A DNA stretch of 64,000 nt, from assembly GCA_014360645.1 (NCBI GenBank), contig JACIXD010000003.1, positions 1-64,000 on the forward strand, given 5' to 3'. Of the stretch, positions 1-7,737 are shown in pieces. Made by a program: the position numbers and the translations under genes. The DNA is from Actinomycetota bacterium. Its GTDB lineage: Bacteria; Actinomycetota; Geothermincolia; Geothermincolales; RBG-13-55-18. The notes under the pieces are model-generated. The model was not told the origin of the DNA. It did not search any database and saw only the letters and a program-made list of their open reading frames with translations. Within the stretch, counting starts at the first letter, position 1. Every line of letters begins with the position of its first letter.

Positions 1-174
1 GAGCACGCGATCCGCAGCCTGGATCGTCTACAGGTGATCCCCTTGACCTGTGGGGACTACTCCTTCGAGCTTGCGGCGCGCCCCGATCCAGAGCAGAAGG
101 AGATCCTGGATGCCTTGAAGCTATCGCCTCCCATCTCCATAGATGCAATCGGGGTTGCTAAGAAGGCGGGCTGA
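1..174 (+). pseudogene. C-terminal fragment of a transposase-like protein (tentative)
   Basis: The frame is open from the first base to a TGA at 172-174, giving 57 residues. The end of the protein reads like the tail of IS1634/IS4-type transposases, with a segment containing PEQKEILDALKLS. This is recognition by eye only, and the rest of the gene lies outside the window, so it may be an intact element or a remnant. The stop is in frame with the next gene, whose frame stays open right back to it. Confidence 0.4.
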
Positions 175-255
175 GTAAACGATCATGTCTCCGGCTCTTG
201 CTGGAGTTTTACTGAACTCAGTTTAAAATCAGCTCGGAAGTTCCGTTTCAAGCGC

Positions 256-723
256 ATGGCGGCGGTGGTGGACGCGGCCGTGGCGCAGCTGCGGACGAAG
301 GCGCAGGGCAGGGAGGAGCTCATCGGGCAGGAGCTCGCGCAGCTGGAACAGGTGCGCATGCGCATGGCCGGCATGGCCGCCGAGAGGGGAGCGGCGATCT
401 GGCTCCTCATCTGCATCTTCACCGGCATAGGCTCATTCATCCTCTATTACCTCCTCATGCAGGATTACGTGGAGCACGACGCGGTGGAGGCCCAGTTCTT
501 CACCCTCATGAGCTCCGCCCTGGCCAAGCTGGGGCTGGCGGCGCAGGCGAGCCAGGCGGTTCCCAGCGTCCCCCAGCGCGAGTTCGTGACCTTTTTGCTG
601 CTCTCCATCGTCACCTGCGGCATCTACGGCTTTTACTGGATGTACGTGATGATCAAGGATTTCAACGACCACTTCATGGCCCAGGTAGCCTGGGAGGATT
701 TCCTCTACACCGCGCTGCGCTAG
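256..723 (+). CDS. DUF4234-like small membrane protein, probably 5'-truncated
   Basis: A 155-residue protein with an N-terminal helical, coiled-coil-like stretch (about 1-42), a hydrophobic segment (about 46-66) and a second one near 112-133 carrying TCGIYGFYWMY, the signature style of DUF4234 membrane proteins. Function is unknown. No convincing ribosome site precedes the ATG at 256, and the frame is open upstream to the stop of the transposase-like fragment at 174. The natural 5' end was therefore probably lost when the mobile element inserted. It ends 4 bases from the convergent ecfT gene. Confidence 0.5.
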   Translation: MAAVVDAAVAQLRTKAQGREELIGQELAQLEQVRMRMAGMAAERGAAIWLLICIFTGIGSFILYYLLMQDYVEHDAVEAQFFTLMSSALAKLGLAAQASQAVPSVPQREFVTFLLLSIVTCGIYGFYWMYVMIKDFNDHFMAQVAWEDFLYTALR

Positions 724-727
724 GCGC

Positions 728-1528
728 TCACAGCCTGAACCACAGTGCCAGCCAGCCCACCGCCGCCAGGACGGCCAGGGCGGCGAGGTCGTTGGGGCCC
801 GGACGGGAGGCGCGGTAGCGGGTGCGCCCCGCACCTCCGCGGTAGCCGCGCGCGGCCAGGGCGGTTCCCAGCTCCTCGGCGTCCCGGAAGCAGCCCGAGA
901 AGAGCGGGATCAGGAGGGGGAGGAGGGAACGCGCCCTGCGCAGCGGGTTGCCGCTGGAGAAATCGGCTCCGCGCGCCTCCTGAGCGCGCGCGATCTCCCC
1001 CGCTTTGCCCAGCAGGACGGGCAGAAAGCGCAGCGCCGTGGTGAGGACCATGGCCGTCTCGTGCACGGGAAAGTGCAGCGGGCGTAGGGGAGCCATGAGG
1101 CCCTCCAGGCCGGAGAGGAGCTGCAGGGGATCGGTGGTCATGGTGAGGGCGCCGATGGTCACCGCCGCTACGGCCAGCCGCAGAGAGTACAGGATGCCGT
1201 TCTGGATGCCGGTGTTGGTGATGCTCACCGGCCCCCATTCCCAGAGCACCCGTCCGGGTGAGAACAGCAGCTGGGCGAGGGCGGTCACCGCGAGGAGGAT
1301 GAAGACGGAGCGCAGTGAGGCCAGCAGCTGCAGGGGAGGGAGTTTGGCCAGGTACACCACGAGGAGGGTGAAGGCCACCAGCACCAGGAGGCCGGACAGG
1401 CGGCCGCAGGCGAAGGAGAGGAAGACGAGGGCGCCCGCCCCGGCGATCTTCACCCGCGCGTCCAGGCGGTGGACGGGGGAGGGGATGGGGTAGTATCTCC
1501 CGAGCCCGATGCGGTTCAGGTCCCTCAC
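728..1528 (-). CDS. ecfT: ECF transporter transmembrane component EcfT
   Basis: This is the energy-coupling-factor transmembrane scaffold that joins the two ATPases to a substrate-binding S component. The 266-residue protein has several membrane segments. It also carries the two Ala-Arg-Gly coupling motifs of the family, in AQEARGADF (about 188-196) and AARGYRGG (about 228-235), which contact the ATPases. Its ATG overlaps the end of the preceding ATPase gene by a few bases, indicating translational coupling. It is last in a minus-strand operon (NusG-II protein, Gx protein, EcfA1, EcfA2, EcfT). The substrate cannot be read from EcfT. Confidence 0.9.
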   Translation of the reverse strand: MRDLNRIGLGRYYPIPSPVHRLDARVKIAGAGALVFLSFACGRLSGLLVLVAFTLLVVYLAKLPPLQLLASLRSVFILLAVTALAQLLFSPGRVLWEWGPVSITNTGIQNGILYSLRLAVAAVTIGALTMTTDPLQLLSGLEGLMAPLRPLHFPVHETAMVLTTALRFLPVLLGKAGEIARAQEARGADFSSGNPLRRARSLLPLLIPLFSGCFRDAEELGTALAARGYRGGAGRTRYRASRPGPNDLAALAVLAAVGWLALWFRL

Positions 1529-2382
1529 GGCGGCTCGCCCTCCATGGCTCGCTTGATGAATTCCGCCGCTTCCCCGGGGGAGGCGGCGCGCTCCGGCACC
1601 CCCAGGCCTTTCCCGCGCAGGAGGGCGAGGAGCTGCGGCACCGGGGGAGGCGCCAGCCCCGCGCGGCGGAGCGCCGCGCTGTCGGCGGCCACGGACTCCA
1701 CGTCCCCGGAGCAGACGATGCGCCCCTCCGCCATCACCTCCACACGGTCGGCGAGCTCTTCCGCCTCCTCCCAGTCATGGGTTGCCACCAGGACGCCTGC
1801 GCCCCGCTCCGACAGCTCTCTGATGAGCCGGCGCAGGCGGAGGCGCCCCAGGGGGTCCAGCCCCGCCGTGGGCTCGTCCAGGAGGAGGTAGCGGGGTCCC
1901 ATGGCCAGCACCCCCGCCAGGGCGGCAAGGCGCATCTCGCCGTCGCTGAGGGCGAAGGGGGAGCGACTGGAATATTCTTCCGGGTCAAGGCCGGCGGCCT
2001 TCATGGCCTCGCGGGCCCGCGCCGCGAGCCGGGGACCGCGCAGCCCCCGGTTGCGGGGCCCGAAGGCCACGTCCTTCTCCACCGTTTCCGCGAAGAGCTG
2101 TCTGCGGGGAGACTGGAAGAGGATCCCCACCGCCTCCCGCAGCCGCCGCAGGCCTGACGGGCTGTGGTCGACGCGGGAGCCGTCCAATAGCACCCGTCCC
2201 CGCGCGGGGGAGTAGATGCCGGCAACGAGGCAGAGGAGGGTGGTCTTGCCTGACCCCGATGCCCCCATGAGGCATACCCTCTCCCCCTCGCGCAGCGTGA
2301 GGTCTATGCCCTCCAGCGCCTCCCGGGCCATGGGGGTCCCGGGAAGGTAGGTGAACCCCACTCCCTCAAGCCTTATGCCCAC
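1525..2382 (-). CDS. ecfA2: ECF transporter ATPase EcfA2
   Basis: ABC-type ATPase of the energy-coupling factor, about 285 residues from a GTG at 2382 that overlaps the stop of the upstream ATPase gene. Walker A is GASGSGKTT, the Q-loop region has LFQSPRRQLF, the signature region reads LSDGEMRLAALAG and Walker B is YLLLDEPTAGLD, followed by a switch His in ATHDWEEA. The start matches the family N-terminus (GIRLEGVGFTY). A longer open frame upstream only shadows the neighbouring gene. It pairs with EcfA1 as the usual heterodimer. Confidence 0.9.
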   Translation of the reverse strand: MGIRLEGVGFTYLPGTPMAREALEGIDLTLREGERVCLMGASGSGKTTLLCLVAGIYSPARGRVLLDGSRVDHSPSGLRRLREAVGILFQSPRRQLFAETVEKDVAFGPRNRGLRGPRLAARAREAMKAAGLDPEEYSSRSPFALSDGEMRLAALAGVLAMGPRYLLLDEPTAGLDPLGRLRLRRLIRELSERGAGVLVATHDWEEAEELADRVEVMAEGRIVCSGDVESVAADSAALRRAGLAPPPVPQLLALLRGKGLGVPERAASPGEAAEFIKRAMEGEPP

Positions 2383-3218
2383 AGGGATTCCAGCACCTCC
2401 TCCGCGCACAGGGGCCGGGCGGGCACCCTGAGCCCCCGTGCCGCCAGTTCGCGCGACAGCTCCAGAAGGGACGGCTCCCTCATGCCCGCCTCCTCCGCGG
2501 GGCCGCCCCGGGCGAAGAACTCCTCCGGGGTGCCCTCGAAGACCTTGCGTCCGGAGGAGAGCAGGACCACCCTCTCGGCGGCCAGCAGGTCCTCCGCGTG
2601 GTGGGTGGCGTGTACCACCGCCATCTTCCTCTCCTCGCGCCACCTCCGCAGCAGGAGCAGCACCTCGAGTCGCGTGCGGGGGTCGAGCATGGAGGTGGCT
2701 TCGTCGGACACCAGCACGCGCGGCCTCAGGGCGAGTGCGCCCGCGAGGACGAGGCGTTTTTTCTCCCCTTCCGAGAGGAGGTGGGGCTCGCGGCTGCGCA
2801 GTCCCGCCAGGCCTAGGGCCCGCAGGGATTCCTCCACCCGCTCCGCGATCTCCGGACGGGAAAGGGCGAGGTTCTCCGGTCCGAAGGCCACGTCGTCCTC
2901 CACCGTGGGGCCGACGATCTGGTTATCGGGGTTCTGCATGACCAGGGCCACCCGGCTGCGGATGGCCGCCAGATCGTCTCCCGACGAGGTATCCAGGCCG
3001 CATGCCCTCACCCTACCCGCGGTGGGGAGGAGGAGCGCGTTCATCATGCGGCAGAGGGTGGACTTGCCCGAGCCGTTGGGGCCCACCACGGCGACGAACT
3101 CTCCCTCGCCCACGGTGAGGGAGACGTCGCGCAGGGCAGGGGAATCCTCCCGGCCGGGATAGGCGAAGCTCACGCCCTCGATCTCTATGACCGCCGCGTC
3201 CGCTGTGTGCCGGTCCAG
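2373..3218 (-). CDS. ecfA1: ECF transporter ATPase EcfA1
   Basis: ABC ATPase partner of EcfA2. Walker A is GPNGSGKSTL, the Q-loop region VMQNPDNQIVGPTVEDDVAFG is the EcfA hallmark, the signature is LLSEGEKKRLVLAGAL and Walker B is VLVSDEATSMLD. The start is uncertain. Between the upstream gene's stop and the first conserved residues (VIEIEGVSFAYPG) there is no in-frame ATG, GTG or TTG. The coordinate given uses a CTG directly behind the upstream stop; the next canonical in-frame start lies deep inside the upstream gene. About 281 residues with this choice. Confidence 0.85.
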   Translation of the reverse strand: MDRHTADAAVIEIEGVSFAYPGREDSPALRDVSLTVGEGEFVAVVGPNGSGKSTLCRMMNALLLPTAGRVRACGLDTSSGDDLAAIRSRVALVMQNPDNQIVGPTVEDDVAFGPENLALSRPEIAERVEESLRALGLAGLRSREPHLLSEGEKKRLVLAGALALRPRVLVSDEATSMLDPRTRLEVLLLLRRWREERKMAVVHATHHAEDLLAAERVVLLSSGRKVFEGTPEEFFARGGPAEEAGMREPSLLELSRELAARGLRVPARPLCAEEVLESLWA

Positions 3219-3219
3219 C

Positions 3220-3774
3220 TCAACCCACCCCCATGGGCAGCGTCCTGCCCAGCGCAGTGGAGAGACGGCGGGCGGCGATGCCGATGAAGAACCCCGTGGG
3301 AAGGGCGATGAGGAGCAAATAGGGGAGGTAATAGCGCAGGCCGGGGAAGCCAACCAGCAGTATGGCCACCCCCAGCTGGGCGGCGTTGTGGGTGACAGCG
3401 CCGGCTATGCTCACTCCGGTGAGGCTCAACACCCCCGGTGGAAGGCGATAGAGCGCCATCATCGCCAGGGTGGCGGCGGTCCCCGCGGCGGTGCTGATGG
3501 CCAGGCCCACGAAGCTGCCGCGCAGCAGCCCGCCCAGCAGGCATCGCAGGAGGTTCACCCCCAGGGCCTCCAGAGGCCCGAGAAAGACCAGGGCGGACAC
3601 CGTGGCCAGGTTGGCCAGTCCCAGTTTGGCGCCGGGCAGGGGCAGGATGGGGGGGATGGTGCCCTCGATTATCTGCAGCACCAGGCCCAGGGCCACCAGC
3701 ATCCCCATCTCCCCCACCAGATAAGCCCGGCGGTCGGAGGGGGGGCGTAAGGGCCTCTCAGCGGTTGACCACAT
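3220..3774 (-). CDS. Gx transporter family protein (Hpre_diP_synt_I-like membrane protein)
   Basis: A 184-residue polytopic membrane protein resembling the Gx transporter family (PF07456, once called heptaprenyl diphosphate synthase component I). It has about five hydrophobic segments and the characteristic PGAKLGLANLATV stretch near residue 48. In this operon, next to EcfA1A2T, it is the natural candidate for the substrate-binding S component. Relatives with a NusG-II partner also occur beside Rnf and ApbE genes in other anaerobes. The substrate is unknown. Its stop is directly followed by the ecfA1 coding region. Confidence 0.75.
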   Translation of the reverse strand: MWSTAERPLRPPSDRRAYLVGEMGMLVALGLVLQIIEGTIPPILPLPGAKLGLANLATVSALVFLGPLEALGVNLLRCLLGGLLRGSFVGLAISTAAGTAATLAMMALYRLPPGVLSLTGVSIAGAVTHNAAQLGVAILLVGFPGLRYYLPYLLLIALPTGFFIGIAARRLSTALGRTLPMGVG

Positions 3775-4207
3775 CCGGCCCTTCCTCTCCCGTCTTGATC
3801 TCTATGACCACCCGGTTGGGAAGGCAGACGATGCTCTCCCCGGGTCGGGAGATCCAGCCGGCATGCACGCACAGCTTGTCCGGGCAGGCGGAATCGAGCA
3901 TGCGCACCCTGCCTCCCGCGACCTGGAGGTAAGAGCGGCCCCGGTACCCCTCCACCGCCAGCTCCACCCGGTCCTCCTGCAGGGACAGGACCATGACCTC
4001 GCGGCCGTTGACGCTCACCGCCGCGCGCGGCGACGATCCGGCCCCCGCCCTGGCGAGGCCCTGGGCGATGAGCAAGGCGCTCAGGGCGGCCACCGTGAGC
4101 ACCAGCACCACGTCTCCGGGCGCCCACCAGCGCCCGCCCCCGGGTCGTCTTCCCCCTCGCGGGGGGCGGTTCCGGCGGGAATGTCCCATGTCCGGGGCTG
4201 ACCCCAT
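3758..4207 (-). CDS. NusG domain II-containing membrane-anchored protein
   Basis: A 149-residue protein: a basic N-terminus, one membrane segment (about 30-50), then an extracytoplasmic NusG domain II (PF07009) with CPDKLCVHAGWI and IVCLPNRVVIEI. A GGGAGG-type ribosome site sits about 8 bases before the ATG. It overlaps the Gx transporter gene by 17 bases. The pair NusG-II plus Gx protein is a recurrent cassette in anaerobes; its biochemical role is not established. The three Cys residues in the domain are conserved-looking. Confidence 0.8.
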   Translation of the reverse strand: MGSAPDMGHSRRNRPPRGGRRPGGGRWWAPGDVVLVLTVAALSALLIAQGLARAGAGSSPRAAVSVNGREVMVLSLQEDRVELAVEGYRGRSYLQVAGGRVRMLDSACPDKLCVHAGWISRPGESIVCLPNRVVIEIKTGEEGPDVVNR

Positions 4208-4245
4208 GAAGTCGTACCTCCCGTGCGGGTCCTGTTCCTCCCTAT

Positions 4246-4274
4246 ATTAAATGAAAGCGGCGGGTCTCGGGAAA
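4246..4274 (-). promoter_or_regulatory. Possible promoter of the ECF operon
   Basis: On the minus strand, TTTCCC and TTTAAT are 17 bases apart, in an AT-rich patch 40-70 bases before the NusG-II gene. The -35 match is weak. Confidence 0.3.
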
Positions 4275-4397
4275 GGGAGGGGACCCGGCGCCGACACACC
4301 CGTATAGGCAAGGGGTTCCAGGCGGTACGCATCTCCGGCCATCACCGGTCCCCAAAGCGAATCCTGCGGCAAGCGCACCGGGCCGAAAAGATGCGGG

Positions 4398-4427
4398 TTT
4401 CCAGCCGGGACGCACTGCGCATATAAT
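4398..4427 (+). promoter_or_regulatory. Promoter giving an apparently leaderless methyltransferase mRNA
   Basis: TTTCCA and a perfect TATAAT are separated by 18 bases. TATAAT ends 7 bases before the ATG at 4435, so transcription would start on or next to the A of the start codon. No Shine-Dalgarno sequence is present in between. Confidence 0.55.
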
Positions 4428-4434
4428 CACTGCT

Positions 4435-5340
4435 ATGGACGTGAAGGAAGCCAACCTGGTCTTTCACGACGAGACCAGCCGCGAATACGACAAGAAGTGG
4501 GCCATCCGCTTCGACTCCGACATGGCCGACTTCGTGCTCTCCAAGTTCGAGCTGGGGCTGGGCGGGCCCTTTCCCCGCGGCGTGCGCGTGCTGGAGATCG
4601 GCTGCGGGACCGGCTACGCCATGCTCAACCTGGGGCTGGCGGGGGTGCTCGACGAGGCCTGGGGGTGCGACATCTCCCGGGGGATGCTGGATGTGTGCCG
4701 CGATAACGCCGAGAAGTTGGGCATCCGGGTACACCTGGAGCAGGCGGACGCCGAGAGGCTGCCCTACGACGACGAGTCCTTCGACCTGGTCATCGGCCAC
4801 GCTGTCCTGCACCACCTCCCCGACCTGGACGCCTCGCTGCGCGAGATCCGGCGCGTGCTGCGACCGGGGGGGAGATGCGTGGTGGCCGGGGAGCCCTCGG
4901 TGAAGGGGCATCAACTCGCCAGGGTGGCCAAGGCCATGGCCTCGGCCTCCGTCAAGGCCTACGCGCGCCTGGGCGGGAGGCTGGGGAAGCGCCCCATTAC
5001 CCTGAGGGACTACTGCGCCTCCGACGACCCCCAGGACCACGAGCTGCAGGAGCTGGAGTTTATGGTGGACATCCACAACTTCAGGCCCCGCGAGCTGTGC
5101 GAGATGGCGCGGAGGGCCGGTTTCACCTCCGTGCGCTGCGAGTCCGAGGAGCTCTTCTCCAGCTTCATCGGCTGGATGATCCGTACCGTGGAGGGCAGCG
5201 TGAGCGAGGAGAACATCAGCGACCGCTGGCGCTGGGGCGCGTACAACACCTACCGGAGGGCGCGCGCCCTGGACCAGAGGCTCTACCGCTGGCTGCCCCG
5301 GGACTGGTTCTACAACCTCATCCTTTACATGGAAAAATAA
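4435..5340 (+). CDS. Class I SAM-dependent methyltransferase
   Basis: A 301-residue methyltransferase of the Methyltransf_11 type. Motif I is VLEIGCGTGYAML (about 57-69), an acidic residue follows in the second strand, and the post-motif region contains DLVIGHAVLHHLPD. The C-terminal third is a family-specific extension ending in a Trp- and Tyr-rich segment. The substrate cannot be told; the following hexapeptide acyltransferase gene, 3 bases downstream, suggests polysaccharide, lipid or envelope modification. The transcript appears leaderless. Confidence 0.8.
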   Translation: MDVKEANLVFHDETSREYDKKWAIRFDSDMADFVLSKFELGLGGPFPRGVRVLEIGCGTGYAMLNLGLAGVLDEAWGCDISRGMLDVCRDNAEKLGIRVHLEQADAERLPYDDESFDLVIGHAVLHHLPDLDASLREIRRVLRPGGRCVVAGEPSVKGHQLARVAKAMASASVKAYARLGGRLGKRPITLRDYCASDDPQDHELQELEFMVDIHNFRPRELCEMARRAGFTSVRCESEELFSSFIGWMIRTVEGSVSEENISDRWRWGAYNTYRRARALDQRLYRWLPRDWFYNLILYMEK

Positions 5341-5343
5341 TCC

Positions 5344-6081
5344 ATGATGGAAAGCAGGGTCGAAGCGCTGCGGGAGGTGGAAAAAGGGGCGCAGCTCCCC
5401 GCGGGCCCCGGGGAGAGGCCGCGGGGATGGAGATGGCTGGTGCGCACCCTGCGCTTCATACGCGAAAAGCGCATGTACGGTCCCCGCTACTGGCTCTTCC
5501 TCTACCGCTTTCTGCGTTTCAAGCTCCTGCATCCGCGGGTGAAGACGGAGGGCTTCATCTTCCTGCCGCGCCGTTACCAGGTGGTGGTGAAGAAGGGCGC
5601 CAGCATGCGCATCGGGCGCTGGGTGTGGATCGGCACCAACAACGCCCTGCGCTGCCACGAGGGGGAGCTGTATATCGGCGACAACACCATCTTCGGCACC
5701 GACAACACCGTGAACTGCTATGCCGGTGTGTACATCGGCCCCGAGTGCCTGTTCGCCGACTCCGTGTACATAGTGGACTTCGACCACAACTACTGGGATC
5801 CCGTGATCTCCATCCGTTCCCAGGGCATAACCAAGCGCCCCATCCGCCTCGAGGGGGACATCTGGGTGGGGGAGAAGGTCTCCATCCTGCGTGGGGTCAC
5901 CGTGGGCCGTGGCTCGGTGATCGGGGCCATGAGCCTGGTGAACCGCGACGTACCGCCCTACGCGGTGGTGGGAGGGGTTCCCGCCCGCGTGCTGGGCTGG
6001 AGGCCGCGCCCGGTGCCGGACGACGCGGAGCGGGAAGGCGGGGGTGAGGGAGAGCCGCCGCACGGCGACCGCGCGACCTGA
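5344..6081 (+). CDS. Left-handed beta-helix (hexapeptide repeat) acyltransferase
   Basis: A 245-residue protein with imperfect hexapeptide repeats from about residue 75 to 205, typical of maltose/galactoside O-acetyltransferase relatives. The motif VDFDHNYWD (about 141) holds the likely catalytic His, and GVPARVLGWRP is the usual C-terminal signature. An unusually long N-terminus (about 70 residues, rich in Arg and aromatics) precedes the helix and may bind membrane or a partner. It is co-transcribed with the methyltransferase. The acceptor is unknown. Confidence 0.8.
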   Translation: MMESRVEALREVEKGAQLPAGPGERPRGWRWLVRTLRFIREKRMYGPRYWLFLYRFLRFKLLHPRVKTEGFIFLPRRYQVVVKKGASMRIGRWVWIGTNNALRCHEGELYIGDNTIFGTDNTVNCYAGVYIGPECLFADSVYIVDFDHNYWDPVISIRSQGITKRPIRLEGDIWVGEKVSILRGVTVGRGSVIGAMSLVNRDVPPYAVVGGVPARVLGWRPRPVPDDAEREGGGEGEPPHGDRAT

Positions 6082-6252
6082 GGAGGTCGCGAGGCCGTGG
6101 CGGAGGGGAAGAAGGGACGGGGACGGCAGGTCCCCCATGGCGGGGGGCGCAGAAAAGACCCCCTCTCCTCGGGTCGCCGCCCGCGCTTTCACGCCCCGCC
6201 GGCGCCGGTGGCCGGAGCGCATAAGGGAGCATGACGAGAAAGGGCAGGCAGC

Positions 6253-7281
6253 ATGGGTGAGAAGGAAGAGGCGACCGGGTTCCCCCTTCCGGAGATAAGG
6301 CGCGACGCCCTGAGTGGGGCGTGGTCCGTGCTGGCCACGGGCAGGTCTCGACGCCCCGGGGCCGCGCCGAGCGCCTCGCCGCAGCAGGCCTGTCCGTTCT
6401 GCCCCGGCAACGAGGCCTTGACCCCTCCCGAGGTGTGGTCCGCGGGCAGGGAGGAGGGCCCTCCCGATTCCCCGGGATGGCGGATCAGGGTGGTGCCGAA
6501 CCTCTACCCCGCCCTGGTGCCCGAGGCCGGGAAAAGGGGGTGGCGGAGAGGCGGCAGGGTGGGGATGCCCGCGCGCGGGGACCACGAGGTGATCATCCAT
6601 TCTCCGCACCACGGGCTCTCCCTGGGGGAGATGGACGCGCGCGAGGCGACGGGGCTGCTGGGAGCCTGGCAGGCGCGCTTCCGCCACTTCGCCGACATGC
6701 CTCACGTGAGGTACGTGCAGATCATCGTCAACCACAAGCGGGAGGCGGGAGCGTCCCTCGAACACCCCCACACCCAGGTCTTCGCCCTGCCCCTGGTGCC
6801 GCGCGGCGTCCGCGACGAGCTGCGCGAGTCCCGGCGCCGGGGGGAGGGGTGTCCCCTCTGCAAGGAAGCGGAGGAGGCGGCCGCCGACGGCAGGGTGGCG
6901 GCCGAGGGGGAGGGGTGGGTCGCCTTCATGCCCTACGCGTCGCGCTCTCCCTTCGAGATGCGCTTTGCGCCCCTCATCCACGGCCCGGATTTCGCCTCCG
7001 CCGGAGAGGGCGCCCTGCAGGGTCTGGCGGAGGTGCTCACGCGCTCCCTGGGAGCACTCTCCCGGCTGCTGGCGAACCCCGCATACAACCTGTGGCTGCA
7101 CACCGCTCCCTGCGATGGAAGGGATTACCATTACTATCACTGGCACCTGGAGATGGTCCCCCGCGTGATCGTAAGCGCCGGCTTCGAGCTGGCCACGGGC
7201 ATGTACCTCAACGTCATGGATCCCCTGGAGGCGGCCCGCCAACTGCGTTTAATGCAGGAAGAGGAAGGGCGCAACCCCTGA
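6253..7281 (+). CDS. galT: Galactose-1-phosphate uridylyltransferase (GalT family)
   Basis: A 342-residue nucleotidyl transferase of the HIT superfamily that exchanges UMP between UDP-glucose and galactose-1-phosphate in the Leloir pathway. The active-site motif HPH is at 171-173 (SLEHPHTQVFALP). Paired Cys in CPFCPGNE (47 and 50) fit the metal site, and a second CxxC (CPLC) lies near 208. The start follows a GGCAGGCAGC region. The last 45 codons form the first copy of a 144-bp tandem repeat that continues past the stop; the fourth copy has a diverged ending that may be the ancestral C-terminus. Confidence 0.85.
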   Translation: MGEKEEATGFPLPEIRRDALSGAWSVLATGRSRRPGAAPSASPQQACPFCPGNEALTPPEVWSAGREEGPPDSPGWRIRVVPNLYPALVPEAGKRGWRRGGRVGMPARGDHEVIIHSPHHGLSLGEMDAREATGLLGAWQARFRHFADMPHVRYVQIIVNHKREAGASLEHPHTQVFALPLVPRGVRDELRESRRRGEGCPLCKEAEEAAADGRVAAEGEGWVAFMPYASRSPFEMRFAPLIHGPDFASAGEGALQGLAEVLTRSLGALSRLLANPAYNLWLHTAPCDGRDYHYYHWHLEMVPRVIVSAGFELATGMYLNVMDPLEAARQLRLMQEEEGRNP

Positions 7282-7722
7282 TTCGGCGCTCCTGGAGATG
7301 GTCCCCGCGTGATCGTAAGCGCCGGCTTCGAGCCGGCCACGGGCATGTACCTCAACGTCATGGATCCCCTGGAGGCGGCCCGCCAACTGCGTTTAATGCA
7401 GGAAGAGGAAGGGCGCAACCCCTGATTCGGCGCTCCTGGAGATGGTCCCCGCGTGATCGTAAGCGCCGGCTTCGAGCCGGCCACGGGCATGTACCTCAAC
7501 GTCATGGATCCCCTGGAGGCGGCCCGCCAACTGCGTTTAATGCAGGAAGAGGAAGGGCGCAACCCCTGATTCGGCGCTCCTGGAGATGGTCCCCGCGTGA
7601 TCGTAAGCGCCGGCTTCGAGCCGGCCACGGGCATGTACCCCAAAGTCATGGATCCCCTGGAGGAGGCTCGCGGGCTGCGTCGTCTCCGGGACCGGGAAGG
7701 GCCGGACGCCCGAGCCCTCTTG
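7146..7722 (+). repeat. Four-copy 144-bp tandem repeat of the galT 3' end
   Basis: Copies begin at 7146, 7291, 7435 and 7579. The first, coding copy has one extra C (five instead of four after GT), so its unit is 145 bases; copies 2-4 are shifted out of the galT frame by its loss. Copies 1-3 are almost identical. Copy 4 diverges after CATGTACC and could encode a homologous but different tail ending at a TGA at 7750-7752, overlapping the end of the convergent gene. There is no other gene between 7282 and 7737. Confidence 0.9.
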
Positions 7723-7737
7723 CCGCTGCCCCGCGGC

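Noticed and set aside
4342-7242. Minus-strand open frame of 966 codons
   Set aside because: It is antisense to the methyltransferase, acyltransferase and galT genes and shows no domain; an artefact of GC-rich codon use.
7146-7722. Possible CRISPR array
   Set aside because: The repeats are 144 bases, contiguous without spacers, and are copies of the galT coding end.
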